DNA from: Streptomyces gossypii
GTDB taxonomy: Bacteria; Actinomycetota; Actinomycetes; Streptomycetales; Streptomycetaceae
Direction: 5' to 3'
Assembly: GCF_025165795.1 (NCBI RefSeq)
Contig: NZ_JAJAGO010000001.1
Coordinates: 1-64,000 of the forward strand
DNA length: 64,000 nt
Part shown: in pieces, positions 8,170 through 17,009 of the stretch
Layout: each line of letters opens with the position of its first letter
How positions within the stretch are numbered: the first letter of the stretch is position 1
The notes under the pieces: model-generated
Seen by the model: only the letters and a program-made list of their open reading frames with translations
Database searches by the model: none
What the model was told of the DNA's origin: nothing
Translations under genes and position numbers: made by a program

Positions 8170-8724
8170 TCAGAATGAAACGTCGAAGTAGTCGATGTCG
8201 GTGAAGGCGACCTCGAGGCCCGCGGCGCGCTGTCCGCCGTCCCTGAAGTACACCTCCTGCAGTCCTTCGGCGACGATGTCACGCATACGCTGGTCACTGG
8301 CACCCTCTTGCTGGGCGTCGAACAGGCGGCGGGCGTAGACCGGGGGAAGGTGGACGGTCAGGCGGCGCATCCGGCCGTCGTCGGTGGTGCCGACCGGCGC
8401 GGTGTAGCCGAACCGGGCCCGGGTCTCGATGGTGATACCGGTCGCGGTGGCGGCCTGCTTGCGGTGGCGCCCTCGGACATTCGGCTGCCAGTGGGCACGA
8501 ACGGCCGTCTCGATCCGTTCGGCGATGGGCTTGGGCGGGTGTTTGCGCTCGCCGGTGCGGTAGCGCTCCACCGATCGCTGACTGACCCCGATCTCCGCCG
8601 CGACAGCCTTGGTGGTCTTCAGCTGCCCCAGCAGGAAGTTGATACGGGCTTTGAGGCCCTTGGGCGGCTGGCGGGTGAACGCCTCCTGGTCGGCCCGCTC
8701 GATAGCGTCCTCGATCTCCCCCAC
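8170..8724 (-). CDS. tpg: Telomere terminal protein Tpg (copy 1)
   Basis: Predicted 184 aa, the usual length of Streptomyces terminal proteins. Tpg binds covalently to the 5' ends of linear replicons and primes end-patching of the 3' overhang. An N-terminal helix-turn-helix-like stretch is visible (KTTKAVAAEIGVSQRSVERY, about residues 36-55), followed by a basic region. The mid-to-C-terminal motifs ATGITIETRARFGYTAPVG and RRLTVHLPP match the second copy (ATGGIVIDTRARLGYVAPIG). GTG 8724 lies 3 bases after the stop of the 130-aa gene upstream. With tap at 9198-11309 it forms the classical tap-tpg arrangement, here split by one extra gene. Confidence 0.9.
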   Translation of the reverse strand: MGEIEDAIERADQEAFTRQPPKGLKARINFLLGQLKTTKAVAAEIGVSQRSVERYRTGERKHPPKPIAERIETAVRAHWQPNVRGRHRKQAATATGITIETRARFGYTAPVGTTDDGRMRRLTVHLPPVYARRLFDAQQEGASDQRMRDIVAEGLQEVYFRDGGQRAAGLEVAFTDIDYFDVSF

Positions 8725-8727
8725 CGG

Positions 8728-9120
8728 TCAACTCCCGTCCGTGAACGGGCTGTGGCCGCAACGCTGGGGGATCAGGCGGGCGGCTGCAGCCGGGGCGAGG
8801 TCCACGACCAGGCGCTCGCCCACGCCGGAGGCCGTGGTGGCGTCGGGTGAGAGGTAGCCGAGGCTGCGCAGCTCGCCGACCGCTTTACGGAAGGCGTCGC
8901 GGCCTTCAGCGGCCAGGCGCTCGTCGCGGGTGAGGGAGACCAGTTCACTGATCGTGGGCTCCTGGCCGGGGGTGTAGCCGACGGCGAGTTCGGCCAGGAC
9001 ACCGCGGGCGCGCCAGGTCAGGCGCATGTCCCGCATCGCCCGCGCGAACAGCACCGGGTCATGGGCGGGCGGGGCAGCGGGAACGGGCCACTGCGGGGTC
9101 AGGGCGTCGGGGGTGTTCAT
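8728..9120 (-). CDS. Small winged-helix-like protein between tap and tpg
   Basis: Predicted 130 aa, not assigned to a named family. Residues about 22-95 have the look of a winged helix-turn-helix: DMRLTWRARGVLAELAVGY, then TISELVSLTRDERLAAEGRD, then AFRKAVGELRSLGYLSPD, a pattern common in DNA-binding and replication-type HTH proteins. It starts 77 bases after the end of tap1 and stops 3 bases before tpg1, so the three form one leftward operon. The second tap-tpg pair (53697-56502) has no such gene. A telomere-related or regulatory role is inferred from position alone. Confidence 0.72.
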   Translation of the reverse strand: MNTPDALTPQWPVPAAPPAHDPVLFARAMRDMRLTWRARGVLAELAVGYTPGQEPTISELVSLTRDERLAAEGRDAFRKAVGELRSLGYLSPDATTASGVGERLVVDLAPAAAARLIPQRCGHSPFTDGS

Positions 9121-9197
9121 CGGTTACGACTCCTCGGTGCGGTTCAGCGTCCGCGCTGGCCTCAAGCTGGGCGGCGCCAGGTCGGGTGGTCGCGGCC

Positions 9198-11309
9198 TTA
9201 CTCGCCTTCGTCGAAGACGGCATCGCCGCCCTTGATGTGCCGGGCCGGGTTGAGGCCCTGCTCCATCAGGTCGACCGCCCACAGCATCGACTGAACGCCC
9301 TCCAGCTTCGCCAGGCCCGGCGTGGGCCCGAGGCGGAAGCCGCCGGGCTGGAGCTTGCCGGAGGCCGCGTACGGGAGGAAGGCGAGCGGGCTGTCGCCCG
9401 GGCTCGGGTAGACGACGCAGTCGGACAGTACGGCGAGCGGGTACAGGCCCGTCATCTTGGCCATGTTGCCCAGCTTGCGGTGCATGTTGACCCGGGCCTT
9501 GCTGATGACGGCGGCGCGGATGTCGGGGCGCCAGGTTGGCCGTTCCAGGGCCGGCCACCGGTCCCCGTCCTTGTAGTGCTTGCCCTGGGGGCGCTCGCGG
9601 AGCTTGCCGACGCCGCCCTTGACTGTGGCCTTGATGGCGGACAGGACGGCGGTCAGGGCCGGGTCGACTTGCTTGTGCCGCTCCATCGCGGCGAGGAACT
9701 CCGTGTCGGTGAGGTCCTTGGTGACGCCGAGGTCGGCGAGGGTGTCGACGTAGGCGGTCTTGAGGCGGTCATGCCACGGGTCGAGGTAGGCGCCGGTCTC
9801 GCGGCGCAGGTACGCCTCGATCGGGTGGACGTTGTAGCCGAGTTCCTGGGCGTAGGCGAGGGTGTGCGTCTGGTACCAGGCCGGGCCGGTGGGGCGGGTA
9901 CCGTCCGGGGTGAACGGCGAGGGCAGGCGCGGGTCCAGCTCGAGGTGGGACAGGTCGACCAGCCAGCTGCCAGGGATCTTCGGGTTGAACTTCGGGGCGT
10001 GGAAGTGGTCGGAGGCGGACAGGCCGACGGCCAGGCGGGCTGCGGCGGCGAGGAACGCGGTGTTGAGGTCCAGGCCGACCGCGTACGGCAGCGTGCACTC
10101 CTCGTCGGTGAGCAGGTTCACCGGCCGCACCCACTGGTAGGCCTCTTCGTTGAGGAAGCCGCCGGTCCAGCCGGAGTTCACGACGACGGGGTGCTCCGGG
10201 GTGGCCTCTGGCGGCGCCGGGTCCATCGGTTCCGTCCCCAGCGAGCCCGGGTTGTGGCCCGAGACCCAGTTCCCGGTCGCTTCGTCCCGCACGGCGCGCG
10301 TAGGCGGGCGCAGCGCCGTCATCAGCTCCAGCCCGGAGACGGCGGTGGAGCCGCGCGGGGTGATGACCCGCTGGGCGTAGACGCCGAGGACGCGGGCGAT
10401 GTCGGCCGGCTCCATCTCCGAGACGCCGGGCCAGGACCGTTCATCGAGGGCGTCCCAGGGCAGGACCGCGAGCTGGACGCACTGCCGCTCGCGGCCCTGG
10501 GCCTTGCGGTAGATACGCGCCCACGGGCCGAACCCGCGCTGGGTGAGCTGCCACTTCGCCTTCGCGACCTGCTTGACGACCGGGTGGTCTTCGGGGAGAC
10601 GCAGGGAGCGGCGCTGCTCGTGGCCCTCCAGGCGCTGCGGCAGCCCGAGCTTCACGGCGGCCGCCGCGGTGAGCACGATCAGCGGGTCGGAGTCCTTGCC
10701 GTACCGGTTGAGCTTCGGCGCACCGAGGCCGGACTCATTGAGCGTCCACTCCACCAACTCCGGCACGGTGATGGCCGGGCAGTCCAGGACGATGCCGCCC
10801 GTGCCGTACGCGGAGCCGTCACCGTCCAGCACGGCGAGCGGGCCGTGCGGGAAGCGCGGGTCGGTCGCGGGCTTCACGGCCTTCTGCGACGCCGGGCGGC
10901 GCGACGACGTCGCGGGGCGGGCGGCCGGGGCCTGTGGCGTGGCCGGGGGGGTGGGAGCCTTTGCCGGAGCCGCTTTCTCCTGCCCGGAGGCAACCGGGCC
11001 GATGAACGTCGCGGGAGCCGACTGGGGGGCGGCGGGCGCGGCTGCGGGGTCGGCGCCGTGCGCAGGGTACTTCGCCGCCCAGCCGTTCAGCAGCCGCTGG
11101 TACGCCGAAAGGCGCGGCTCCTTCGGCTCGCTCCTGCCGTTCTCGTAGTTCTTCACCGTCTGCGTCGACGTCTTCAACGCGACCGCGAGGCGGGCCTGGG
11201 TGATGCCGGCAGCCTCCCGCAGCCGGGCGCGCTCCGCCGGGGGCGGGAGTTGCGGCTCCTCCTCCAGCAAGGCGTCGATGTTCGCGAACAACTCTTCCTC
11301 GGTCGCCAT
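9198..11309 (-). CDS. tap: Telomere-associated protein Tap (copy 1)
   Basis: Predicted 703 aa. Tap binds the folded telomere overhang and recruits Tpg for end synthesis. An XRE-like helix-turn-helix lies near residues 28-60 (REAAGITQARLAVALKTSTQ, then TVKNYENGRSEP), then an Ala/Pro-rich linker to about 150. The long conserved body contains GFGPWARIYRKAQG, NRYGKDSDPLIVLT, VITPRGSTAVSGLELMTAL, IPGSWLVDLSHLEL and RPDIRAAVISKARVNMHRKL, all shared with copy 2. A purine-rich GGAGGTGGAG sits just upstream of ATG 11309. It leads a leftward operon with the 130-aa gene and tpg1. It is shorter than copy 2 by about 40 residues, mainly in the linker. Confidence 0.9.
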   Translation of the reverse strand: MATEEELFANIDALLEEEPQLPPPAERARLREAAGITQARLAVALKTSTQTVKNYENGRSEPKEPRLSAYQRLLNGWAAKYPAHGADPAAAPAAPQSAPATFIGPVASGQEKAAPAKAPTPPATPQAPAARPATSSRRPASQKAVKPATDPRFPHGPLAVLDGDGSAYGTGGIVLDCPAITVPELVEWTLNESGLGAPKLNRYGKDSDPLIVLTAAAAVKLGLPQRLEGHEQRRSLRLPEDHPVVKQVAKAKWQLTQRGFGPWARIYRKAQGRERQCVQLAVLPWDALDERSWPGVSEMEPADIARVLGVYAQRVITPRGSTAVSGLELMTALRPPTRAVRDEATGNWVSGHNPGSLGTEPMDPAPPEATPEHPVVVNSGWTGGFLNEEAYQWVRPVNLLTDEECTLPYAVGLDLNTAFLAAAARLAVGLSASDHFHAPKFNPKIPGSWLVDLSHLELDPRLPSPFTPDGTRPTGPAWYQTHTLAYAQELGYNVHPIEAYLRRETGAYLDPWHDRLKTAYVDTLADLGVTKDLTDTEFLAAMERHKQVDPALTAVLSAIKATVKGGVGKLRERPQGKHYKDGDRWPALERPTWRPDIRAAVISKARVNMHRKLGNMAKMTGLYPLAVLSDCVVYPSPGDSPLAFLPYAASGKLQPGGFRLGPTPGLAKLEGVQSMLWAVDLMEQGLNPARHIKGGDAVFDEGE

Positions 11310-11340
11310 ACGGCTCCACCTCCACCCCGAAGACTAGCAG

Positions 11341-11374
11341 AATACCCCCAATATTTAACTCATTTTTTAACCCA
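11341..11374. promoter_or_regulatory. AT-rich island upstream of tap1
   Basis: This run between the tap1 start and the sbcC end is strikingly A+T-rich for this genome (AATATTTAACTCATTTTTTA is its core) and contains GTTAAA twice on the minus strand. It is the only non-coding gap before tap1 and probably includes its promoter. TATTCT on the minus strand (11340-11345) is a possible -10, but no matching -35 was found. Confidence 0.4.
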
Positions 11375-11486
11375 TGTCTGGGATGAAACCGAGCGGGAGA
11401 ATGATGCTCACAGCGCGCACCGTGTCCAGCGGAAGTGAGTGAAGTCCGACCCCGGGGACGGCGATGGATAGTGTGCCCTGAAGTGG

Positions 11487-14400
11487 TTATCGCGCCTGGG
11501 AGTGCAGTCCGCTGGCGAGGTTGTCCTGGGCGATGTCGTCTCGCTCAGCCAATGTGAGCCACCGGGCGGATGAGCCGGCGGTGGTCCGCTCCACCCACAG
11601 CACATCGTCAACGGCCTCGGCGACGGCGTGCAGGTGGCTGATCACCATTACCAGACGGTCACCGCCGACCTGGGCGCGCAGTACCTCCAGTGCCAGGTCC
11701 AAGGCGGTGGTGTCGAGGGCGGCGAAGCCCTCGTCGAGGAAGAGGGAGCCGAGAGTCGGCCCGCTGCGGGAGTGCAGTTCGGCAAGCGCCAGGGCCAACG
11801 CGAGGGACGCCATGAACTTCTCTCCTCCTGACAAGCGATTCGGATGGTGGGCGACCCCGGAGCTGCGGCTGATGATGTCGAAGTCGTCTGCGAAACCGAA
11901 TCGACCGTCAGACATCTGCCCGAGCAGGTCGCTGGCGACGCCGAGCAATGCGCGGGTTCGCAGCGTGGTGAGGTGGCCCAAGAACTTGGCGTCAACCAGT
12001 TCGCGGCGTAGTACCTCGAGGGCTTCATAGCGGGCTTCGCCTGCGGTGATGGCGAAGTCCAGGTCAGCGGCCGGCTTGATCAGGTCCTGTGCTTCTCGCT
12101 GTTTGCACCGCTGGTCTTCGGCTTCTTTGATTGCCTGCGCGGCTGCGGCAACGAGGGGGTGAAGTGATTTGGGTGTGGTCAGGTCGGCTGAGGCGTCGAA
12201 GCCGTCGACGTCGGCGAGTGCGGCTGCATGCTCGCCGAGACGGCTTTCGACGGCGGCTGCGCGTTCTGTCGCCGCGGCGGCTCGCTCGGTGAGTTTGTCG
12301 CCGAGTGCCGAGGTTGTCGTCAAGAGGGTGGCGGCGTAGTGGCGGACCTCGGCGATCGCTGGCTGGGTGGGAGCTGCTGGCAGCGCTAGGAGGTCAGCCT
12401 CATCGAGATGTGTGCTGGCCTGGACGGCGGCCTGGGCCCACACGTCCAGGCTGTCACGCAGTTTCTCCAGGGGGCGTTCAAGGCGGGCTCGGGTGTCGTG
12501 GTCGAGCGTGCGCTGATCGGCGAGCACCGCGGTCTTCTCCGCTCGGCTTGCTTCCCTCTGGTCGAGCAGCTCTTGGAGTTCGGTCTGCCGGGCAGTGACG
12601 GCTGTGGTGGCGGCGTCCGTCTGTGCGGTGGCGACGTCGATCGGGTCCTGCGGCAGCATCGCCCGGATGCGCGCGGGAAGCATGCCGATGTCGGCGGCGG
12701 TCCTTACCACGGCCCGGGCGTGGCGCTCGTGGGCTGCGGATGCGTCTTTGGTGTCGCGGTGGTGCGCTTTCGTGCGTTCTGCCAGTGATTTACGGTCTGC
12801 TTCGATCCCGGCGGTACGGCGGTGCTCTTCATCCTTCAGCTGCTCGGCGTGTGCGGTGGCCGTGTGTTCGCAGGCGGAGACGGCGTCGGTGATCGCCGCT
12901 GTGTCCTGCTCAGGATGTGCGGCGCCGGGAGTGGTCAGGGCCGTAGTGGCTGCGGTCAGCCTTGCTGAGGCCGATGTGGCGTCGAAGTCCGTGCCTGCTT
13001 CGGCGGCCTGGGCCGCAAGGCTCCGGAAGGCTCGTACCGCCTTCTCGGTGTTCTCCTGCGCCGTCCGCTGTGCGCTTTTGTGCTCGTGGTCGCGTTCGAG
13101 TACCGCTTGGTCGGCCATGGTCACGGCGGCGCGGGCTTCGGCGCGCAGGTCGACGGCCCTGTCGTGTGCGCCCTTGGCCTGCTCTCGTTGCGTGTTCGCC
13201 TCGGCCAGCTCATCCGCGTCGGCCGGTGCGGGGTGGAAGTCGGCCGGGAGCTGTCGGCGGCATACAGGGCAGTCGTCGTCGGGGTGGAGGTCGGCGGCGA
13301 TCGCGGCTGCCTTCTTCCGCAGCCTGAGCGTCTCCAGGTGCGTCTCGGCCACGGTGAGATCTTTGTGGGCCGCAGATGCCTCGTCCTCCACCGGGCCGAG
13401 GTCTTTGTGGGCGGATTTCTGCCAGTCCACTGCGTTGGTGTGAGCGCGCGCGGTGTCAGCGACGCGCCGGGCCGCCGAGAGGGCCGCGTCCAATGCGGTG
13501 CGGACACTTGTGCTGTGCGTACGGATTTGCTTGCTGGTCTCGGCGGCGGCACGGGCTTCCTCTGTCGTCGCTTGGACGTGTGCGGCCCGTTCGGCTAGTT
13601 CCGCTTCCGCCGTGGCGATGGCATCGCGTTCGTCGTCGAGTTGTGTGGTGAGGGAGACGAGCCGGTCGCGTTCGCCTCGGTGTTCCTCGGCGGTTTCTGC
13701 GAGGGTCTTCAGGAGCAGTGCGGCCTGGGCAAGGGCGTCCCGGCCTTCCCCTTGTCTCTCCGCCGCGATGATCGCTCCGGTCAGTTCCTCTTCCCTGGCC
13801 GCAGCCTGCTCGGCACGCCGGTCGAGGAGATCGCGCCGTGTGGTGAGGTCGGTGGCGGCGCACTCCAGCGTGTCGAGGACGGTGCCGGCGTCGGTCACCT
13901 GGCGCGTTGCCAGGCTCTGACAAGCGCTGGTGGCTGCCGCCGCGGTGTCTCGGGCTTGCGAGACCTCTTTATGCAGTGCCGTGATGCGGATGACGGCGGT
14001 GTTCAGGCGTTCGGCCTGGGCTGTGGCCGTGTCGGCGGCCGCTCCGGCTGTGGCGGCCGTCTCCCGCGGGTTGTCCGGCATGGGGGCCCGTTTGGCTTTC
14101 GCATCGCCCAGGAGTTGCTGGAGCGTGCGGCCGTGGCGGGCGGCCAGGTTCCGCACTGCTTCCAGTGATTCGGCACCGAACAGCTCACGGAGCCGTTCGC
14201 TGCGCTCCTTGGGAGCGGCGGTGAGGAGCTGGTCGAACTTGCCCTGCGGGAGCAGCCCGACCCTCAGGAAGGTGTCATAGCTCATCTGCAGCACCGTCTT
14301 GATGCGGTTGTCGACGGCCGTGGCGCCGTCGGTCTCCTCACCGGTGTCCAGGTTCTTCAGGTGGTGCCGGCCCGCGTTCGGATTGGTGGCGTGCATGGTG

Positions 14401-14663
14401 CGGTGGACACGCCAGTTCTGCCCGTCGTGTACGAAGGTGAGTTCGACGCTCATGGCCTGTGCGCCGTCGGCGATGAGTTGCCGTGGTTCCTTGGCGTCCC
14501 AGGAGCTTTTGCGGAACAGGGCGAAGGCGATGGCGTCGAGCAGGCTGCTCTTGCCAGCGCCTGTGTCGCCGAGGACCGCGACGAGGCTCTTGCCGGTGAA
14601 GTCGACGGTGGCCTGGGCGGGGTAGCTGCGGAATCCGGTGAGGGTGAGTGTCATCGGTTTCAT
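11487..14663 (-). CDS. sbcC: SbcC-type nuclease subunit, SMC-like ATPase
   Basis: Predicted 1058 aa, full length for SbcC (Rad50 counterpart). Walker A GDTGAGKSS at residues 32-40, Q-loop region LLPQGKFDQLL near 137, and long coiled coils rich in Ala/Glu/Arg on either side of a zinc hook DDCPVC near 462-467. The signature LSGGEKFMASLALALALAEL lies near 945 and the Walker B/D-loop LFLDEGFAALD near 975. With SbcD it would form an ATP-driven exo/endonuclease opening DNA ends, hairpins and protein-blocked ends. Its start overlaps the sbcD stop by four bases (ATGA), so the pair is translationally coupled. It could be a second, accessory SbcC rather than the housekeeping one. Confidence 0.93.
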   Translation of the reverse strand: MKPMTLTLTGFRSYPAQATVDFTGKSLVAVLGDTGAGKSSLLDAIAFALFRKSSWDAKEPRQLIADGAQAMSVELTFVHDGQNWRVHRTMHATNPNAGRHHLKNLDTGEETDGATAVDNRIKTVLQMSYDTFLRVGLLPQGKFDQLLTAAPKERSERLRELFGAESLEAVRNLAARHGRTLQQLLGDAKAKRAPMPDNPRETAATAGAAADTATAQAERLNTAVIRITALHKEVSQARDTAAAATSACQSLATRQVTDAGTVLDTLECAATDLTTRRDLLDRRAEQAAAREEELTGAIIAAERQGEGRDALAQAALLLKTLAETAEEHRGERDRLVSLTTQLDDERDAIATAEAELAERAAHVQATTEEARAAAETSKQIRTHSTSVRTALDAALSAARRVADTARAHTNAVDWQKSAHKDLGPVEDEASAAHKDLTVAETHLETLRLRKKAAAIAADLHPDDDCPVCRRQLPADFHPAPADADELAEANTQREQAKGAHDRAVDLRAEARAAVTMADQAVLERDHEHKSAQRTAQENTEKAVRAFRSLAAQAAEAGTDFDATSASARLTAATTALTTPGAAHPEQDTAAITDAVSACEHTATAHAEQLKDEEHRRTAGIEADRKSLAERTKAHHRDTKDASAAHERHARAVVRTAADIGMLPARIRAMLPQDPIDVATAQTDAATTAVTARQTELQELLDQREASRAEKTAVLADQRTLDHDTRARLERPLEKLRDSLDVWAQAAVQASTHLDEADLLALPAAPTQPAIAEVRHYAATLLTTTSALGDKLTERAAAATERAAAVESRLGEHAAALADVDGFDASADLTTPKSLHPLVAAAAQAIKEAEDQRCKQREAQDLIKPAADLDFAITAGEARYEALEVLRRELVDAKFLGHLTTLRTRALLGVASDLLGQMSDGRFGFADDFDIISRSSGVAHHPNRLSGGEKFMASLALALALAELHSRSGPTLGSLFLDEGFAALDTTALDLALEVLRAQVGGDRLVMVISHLHAVAEAVDDVLWVERTTAGSSARWLTLAERDDIAQDNLASGLHSQAR

Positions 14664-15982
14664 CGCGTCGTCTCCGCGTCGGTGGTGTCGATGCCGGTCA
14701 GCAGGCTGGAGCGGTCAAGGGTGTCGAGGGGCTGGCCGGCGATGGCCGCGGTCAGCAGCGTCTCCTCGCAGCACGGTGCGGGGTCCTCGGGGTCGGGTTC
14801 GGCTCGCAGGTGGGCGAAGGCGGCCATGGCGCGGTCCAGGGCCGGGCCGCCTGTGCCGCGGTCGGCGAGGTAGTCGTGCAGCAGGTCGTCGATGTCGGGC
14901 AGTTCGGTGGTGGCGGTCTGCCGGTCCAGCACGCGGTGGGCTGTGCCAGTACGGCGCTCGTCGATGTCGACGAGCGTCGCCTGGGGCAGCATCTTGGCGA
15001 GGGTGGCGGGCAGGGACGGGTCGAAGGCGTCGACGTTCACCACCGCTTTCACCCAGGCGTCCCCCACGCGGGCGGCGCGGTGGGCGATCTGTTCCAGGGT
15101 TCCTTCGAGGCGTACCAGGCGGCGGCCTGCGGTGAGCGGTTCGAGTTCGATGCGGGGATTGGTGTCCGGCCCGATCTCGGCGAGTACGACGCTCTTGGTG
15201 TCGCCGGTCTCGCCAAAGTCCATCTGCAGGGGGCTGCCGGCGTAGTAGGCGGGGAATCCGGAACGGCCGACGGGCTGGGGTTTGTGGATGTGGCCGAGGG
15301 CGCCGTAGGCGACATCGGGCAGGTCGGTGGCTGCGGCCGCGTACTCGGCGCTCAGGGAGATCCGCCGCTCCGAGTAGGACGGGAGGGCTCCTTCGATGAA
15401 CAGGTGGGCGGCGTAGACGAGGACGTCCCGGGGGCCTCGGTCGGCGGTCAGGCGGCGGTAGACCTCAGCTTGGACGGTGCGCATCCGTTCGGCGTAGGTC
15501 GCGGTGGTCAGGGCGGGGTCGGCGAAGTCGTAGGTGAAGCGGTTGGGGTGCAGGTAGGACAATGCGCCGATGCGCAGGGTGAGCTCCCCGTTCCTGGTCG
15601 GGTATTCGGCGAGGAGCAGTCTGTCGGGGCGGGCGTCGGTGGCGAAGCGGACCCGGGTCTGGTCTTCTTCGCGGGCGCCCATGTCATTGAGGACGTACTC
15701 CAGGAACGTCAGGACGTGAGTGGTGTCGTGGTTGCCGGCAACGACGACCACGGGCGCGATTGCGCCGAGGCGGCGCAGTGCCTGTGCCGCGCGGCGCATG
15801 TCGTCCAGGCTGGGGCGGGGGCTGTCGAAGAGGTCGCCACTGTGCACGATCAGGTCGGGGGCGTAGTCCTCGGCGATGGCAATGATTTCGTCCAGGACGG
15901 CGTCGACCTCGCTGTCACGTCGATGGCGGCCGATCTGGCGGCCGAGGTGCCAGTCGGAGGTGTGGAATACGCGTCCCGTCAC
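14660..15982 (-). CDS. sbcD: SbcD-type metallophosphatase nuclease subunit
   Basis: Predicted 440 aa, Mre11 counterpart. The five metal-binding blocks are seen in order: HTSDWHLG near residue 7, VHSGDLFD near 46, VVAGNHDTT near 82, YAAHLF near 190 and LGHIHKPQP near 228. The C-terminal part fits the capping domain and the SbcC-binding tail. GTG 15982 is used because TGGAGG lies 5 bases upstream; the frame stays open upstream but is not protein-like. It faces away from the cassette at 16116-21005 across a 133-base divergent promoter region. Confidence 0.92.
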   Translation of the reverse strand: MTGRVFHTSDWHLGRQIGRHRRDSEVDAVLDEIIAIAEDYAPDLIVHSGDLFDSPRPSLDDMRRAAQALRRLGAIAPVVVVAGNHDTTHVLTFLEYVLNDMGAREEDQTRVRFATDARPDRLLLAEYPTRNGELTLRIGALSYLHPNRFTYDFADPALTTATYAERMRTVQAEVYRRLTADRGPRDVLVYAAHLFIEGALPSYSERRISLSAEYAAAATDLPDVAYGALGHIHKPQPVGRSGFPAYYAGSPLQMDFGETGDTKSVVLAEIGPDTNPRIELEPLTAGRRLVRLEGTLEQIAHRAARVGDAWVKAVVNVDAFDPSLPATLAKMLPQATLVDIDERRTGTAHRVLDRQTATTELPDIDDLLHDYLADRGTGGPALDRAMAAFAHLRAEPDPEDPAPCCEETLLTAAIAGQPLDTLDRSSLLTGIDTTDAETTR

Positions 15983-16079
15983 GGGTGCCTCCAGAGGAAC
16001 GGCCTGCGGGGCGGCGCGGGTTGCGCCGTCGCGGCCGGAGGTGCGGTGACGCTGACTGTACCCCGAATTACAGGAAGAG

Positions 16080-16112
16080 TCTGGAAAACTCTGGAACTCT
16101 GGTACCGTCTGG
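16080..16112 (+). promoter_or_regulatory. Leaderless promoter with four TCTGG repeats
   Basis: TCTGG occurs at 16080, 16090, 16098 and 16108, spaced 10, 8 and 10 bases, about one helical turn. TACCGT (16103-16108) fits the actinomycete -10 pattern TANNNT and ends 7 bases before ATG 16116. There is no ribosome site before that ATG. The simplest reading is a leaderless transcript starting at the ATG with an operator or activator site formed by the repeats. Confidence 0.5.
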
Positions 16113-16115
16113 TGC

Positions 16116-16961
16116 ATGAGTGATCCGCTGGACGCCCTGGAGAAGAGCATCGGCACCCTGCGCCGCGCGATCCGCGACGCAGCCGCCGCCGGTGATACCG
16201 AACGGGCCGGCGAGCTGCGAATGCAGCTGCGCCGCGCCGAGCGGGCCTGGGACGCCCTCGTCGACGCCGGTGAACCGGCGGCCGCCCCGCCCCGCCAAGC
16301 GCCGCAAGCTGCTCCGGCCGCCCGGGGATCGCAGCTCCCGGCACGCGAACACGTCCACCGCGCCCTGATGCTCCTCGGGGTCCCGGCCGCGCCCAAGCTG
16401 ATCGTCGACGTGCACGAGGCGTTCTTCCCGGGAGAGCTGTCCACGTCCAAGCTCTCCAGCCTGCGCCGGGACGAGGAACGTTCCTACCGCTCCAGCCCGG
16501 GAGCCCGGCCGTACTACCTGTGCCCGGCCCTGGCGCACGACCTGCTGACCCCGGTGCGGGCACTGATCACGATCAGCACCTGGACGCTGGAGCAGCGCGT
16601 CATCGGCCCGCTGTCCCCTCGTGTGGACTTCCTCAGCGGCGCGATCCGCATCGCCAAAGCGGTGCGCACCTCCGCCGAGTCCGCTGCGGACGGGGCCAGT
16701 CCGGAGGCCCTGCGGCTGCTGTGGCGCTTCGCCGTCAACATCCCTGACGCCATGCCGAAGAACGCCTCCGGTCACGAGGGCGCGCTGGATGCGCAGCAGG
16801 TGATCGGCGCCGCCCAGGCCGAGCTGGACGTGCATACCGAAACCGACCGTGCCAACCGGGCGGCGGCCGCGCGGCGGGCCCGCAAGTCCCTCAGTGACGA
16901 TGAGCAGTTGTTCGGCGCGCCCCTGCGGGGCGTGACGCATCTGCGGTCCGCCCGCGCCTGA
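16116..16961 (+). CDS. Unknown protein, first gene of nuclease-helicase cassette
   Basis: Predicted 281 aa, no family recognised. Residues 1-50 are a charged, Ala-rich coiled-coil-like helix. After a Pro/Ala linker (52-72), residues 73-230 form a mostly helical region with a possible winged-helix start (REHVHRALMLLGVP, then KLSSLRRDEERSYRS and ARPYYLCPAL). This could bind DNA or act as the cassette's regulator, but that is inference. The probable leaderless start is at ATG 16116, divergent from sbcD. The stop is 48 bases before the nuclease gene, whose ribosome site lies within a small hairpin (16985-16999). Confidence 0.72.
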   Translation: MSDPLDALEKSIGTLRRAIRDAAAAGDTERAGELRMQLRRAERAWDALVDAGEPAAAPPRQAPQAAPAARGSQLPAREHVHRALMLLGVPAAPKLIVDVHEAFFPGELSTSKLSSLRRDEERSYRSSPGARPYYLCPALAHDLLTPVRALITISTWTLEQRVIGPLSPRVDFLSGAIRIAKAVRTSAESAADGASPEALRLLWRFAVNIPDAMPKNASGHEGALDAQQVIGAAQAELDVHTETDRANRAAAARRARKSLSDDEQLFGAPLRGVTHLRSARA

Positions 16962-17009
16962 TTCCCATCTCCCCGCATCCTTTCATCCTCCGCAAGGATC
17001 TATGAGACC

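Noticed and set aside
7707..8303. Minus-strand frame of about 200 codons beside tpg1
   Set aside because: Arg/Ser/Pro-rich composition with no motif or ribosome site; overlaps tpg1.
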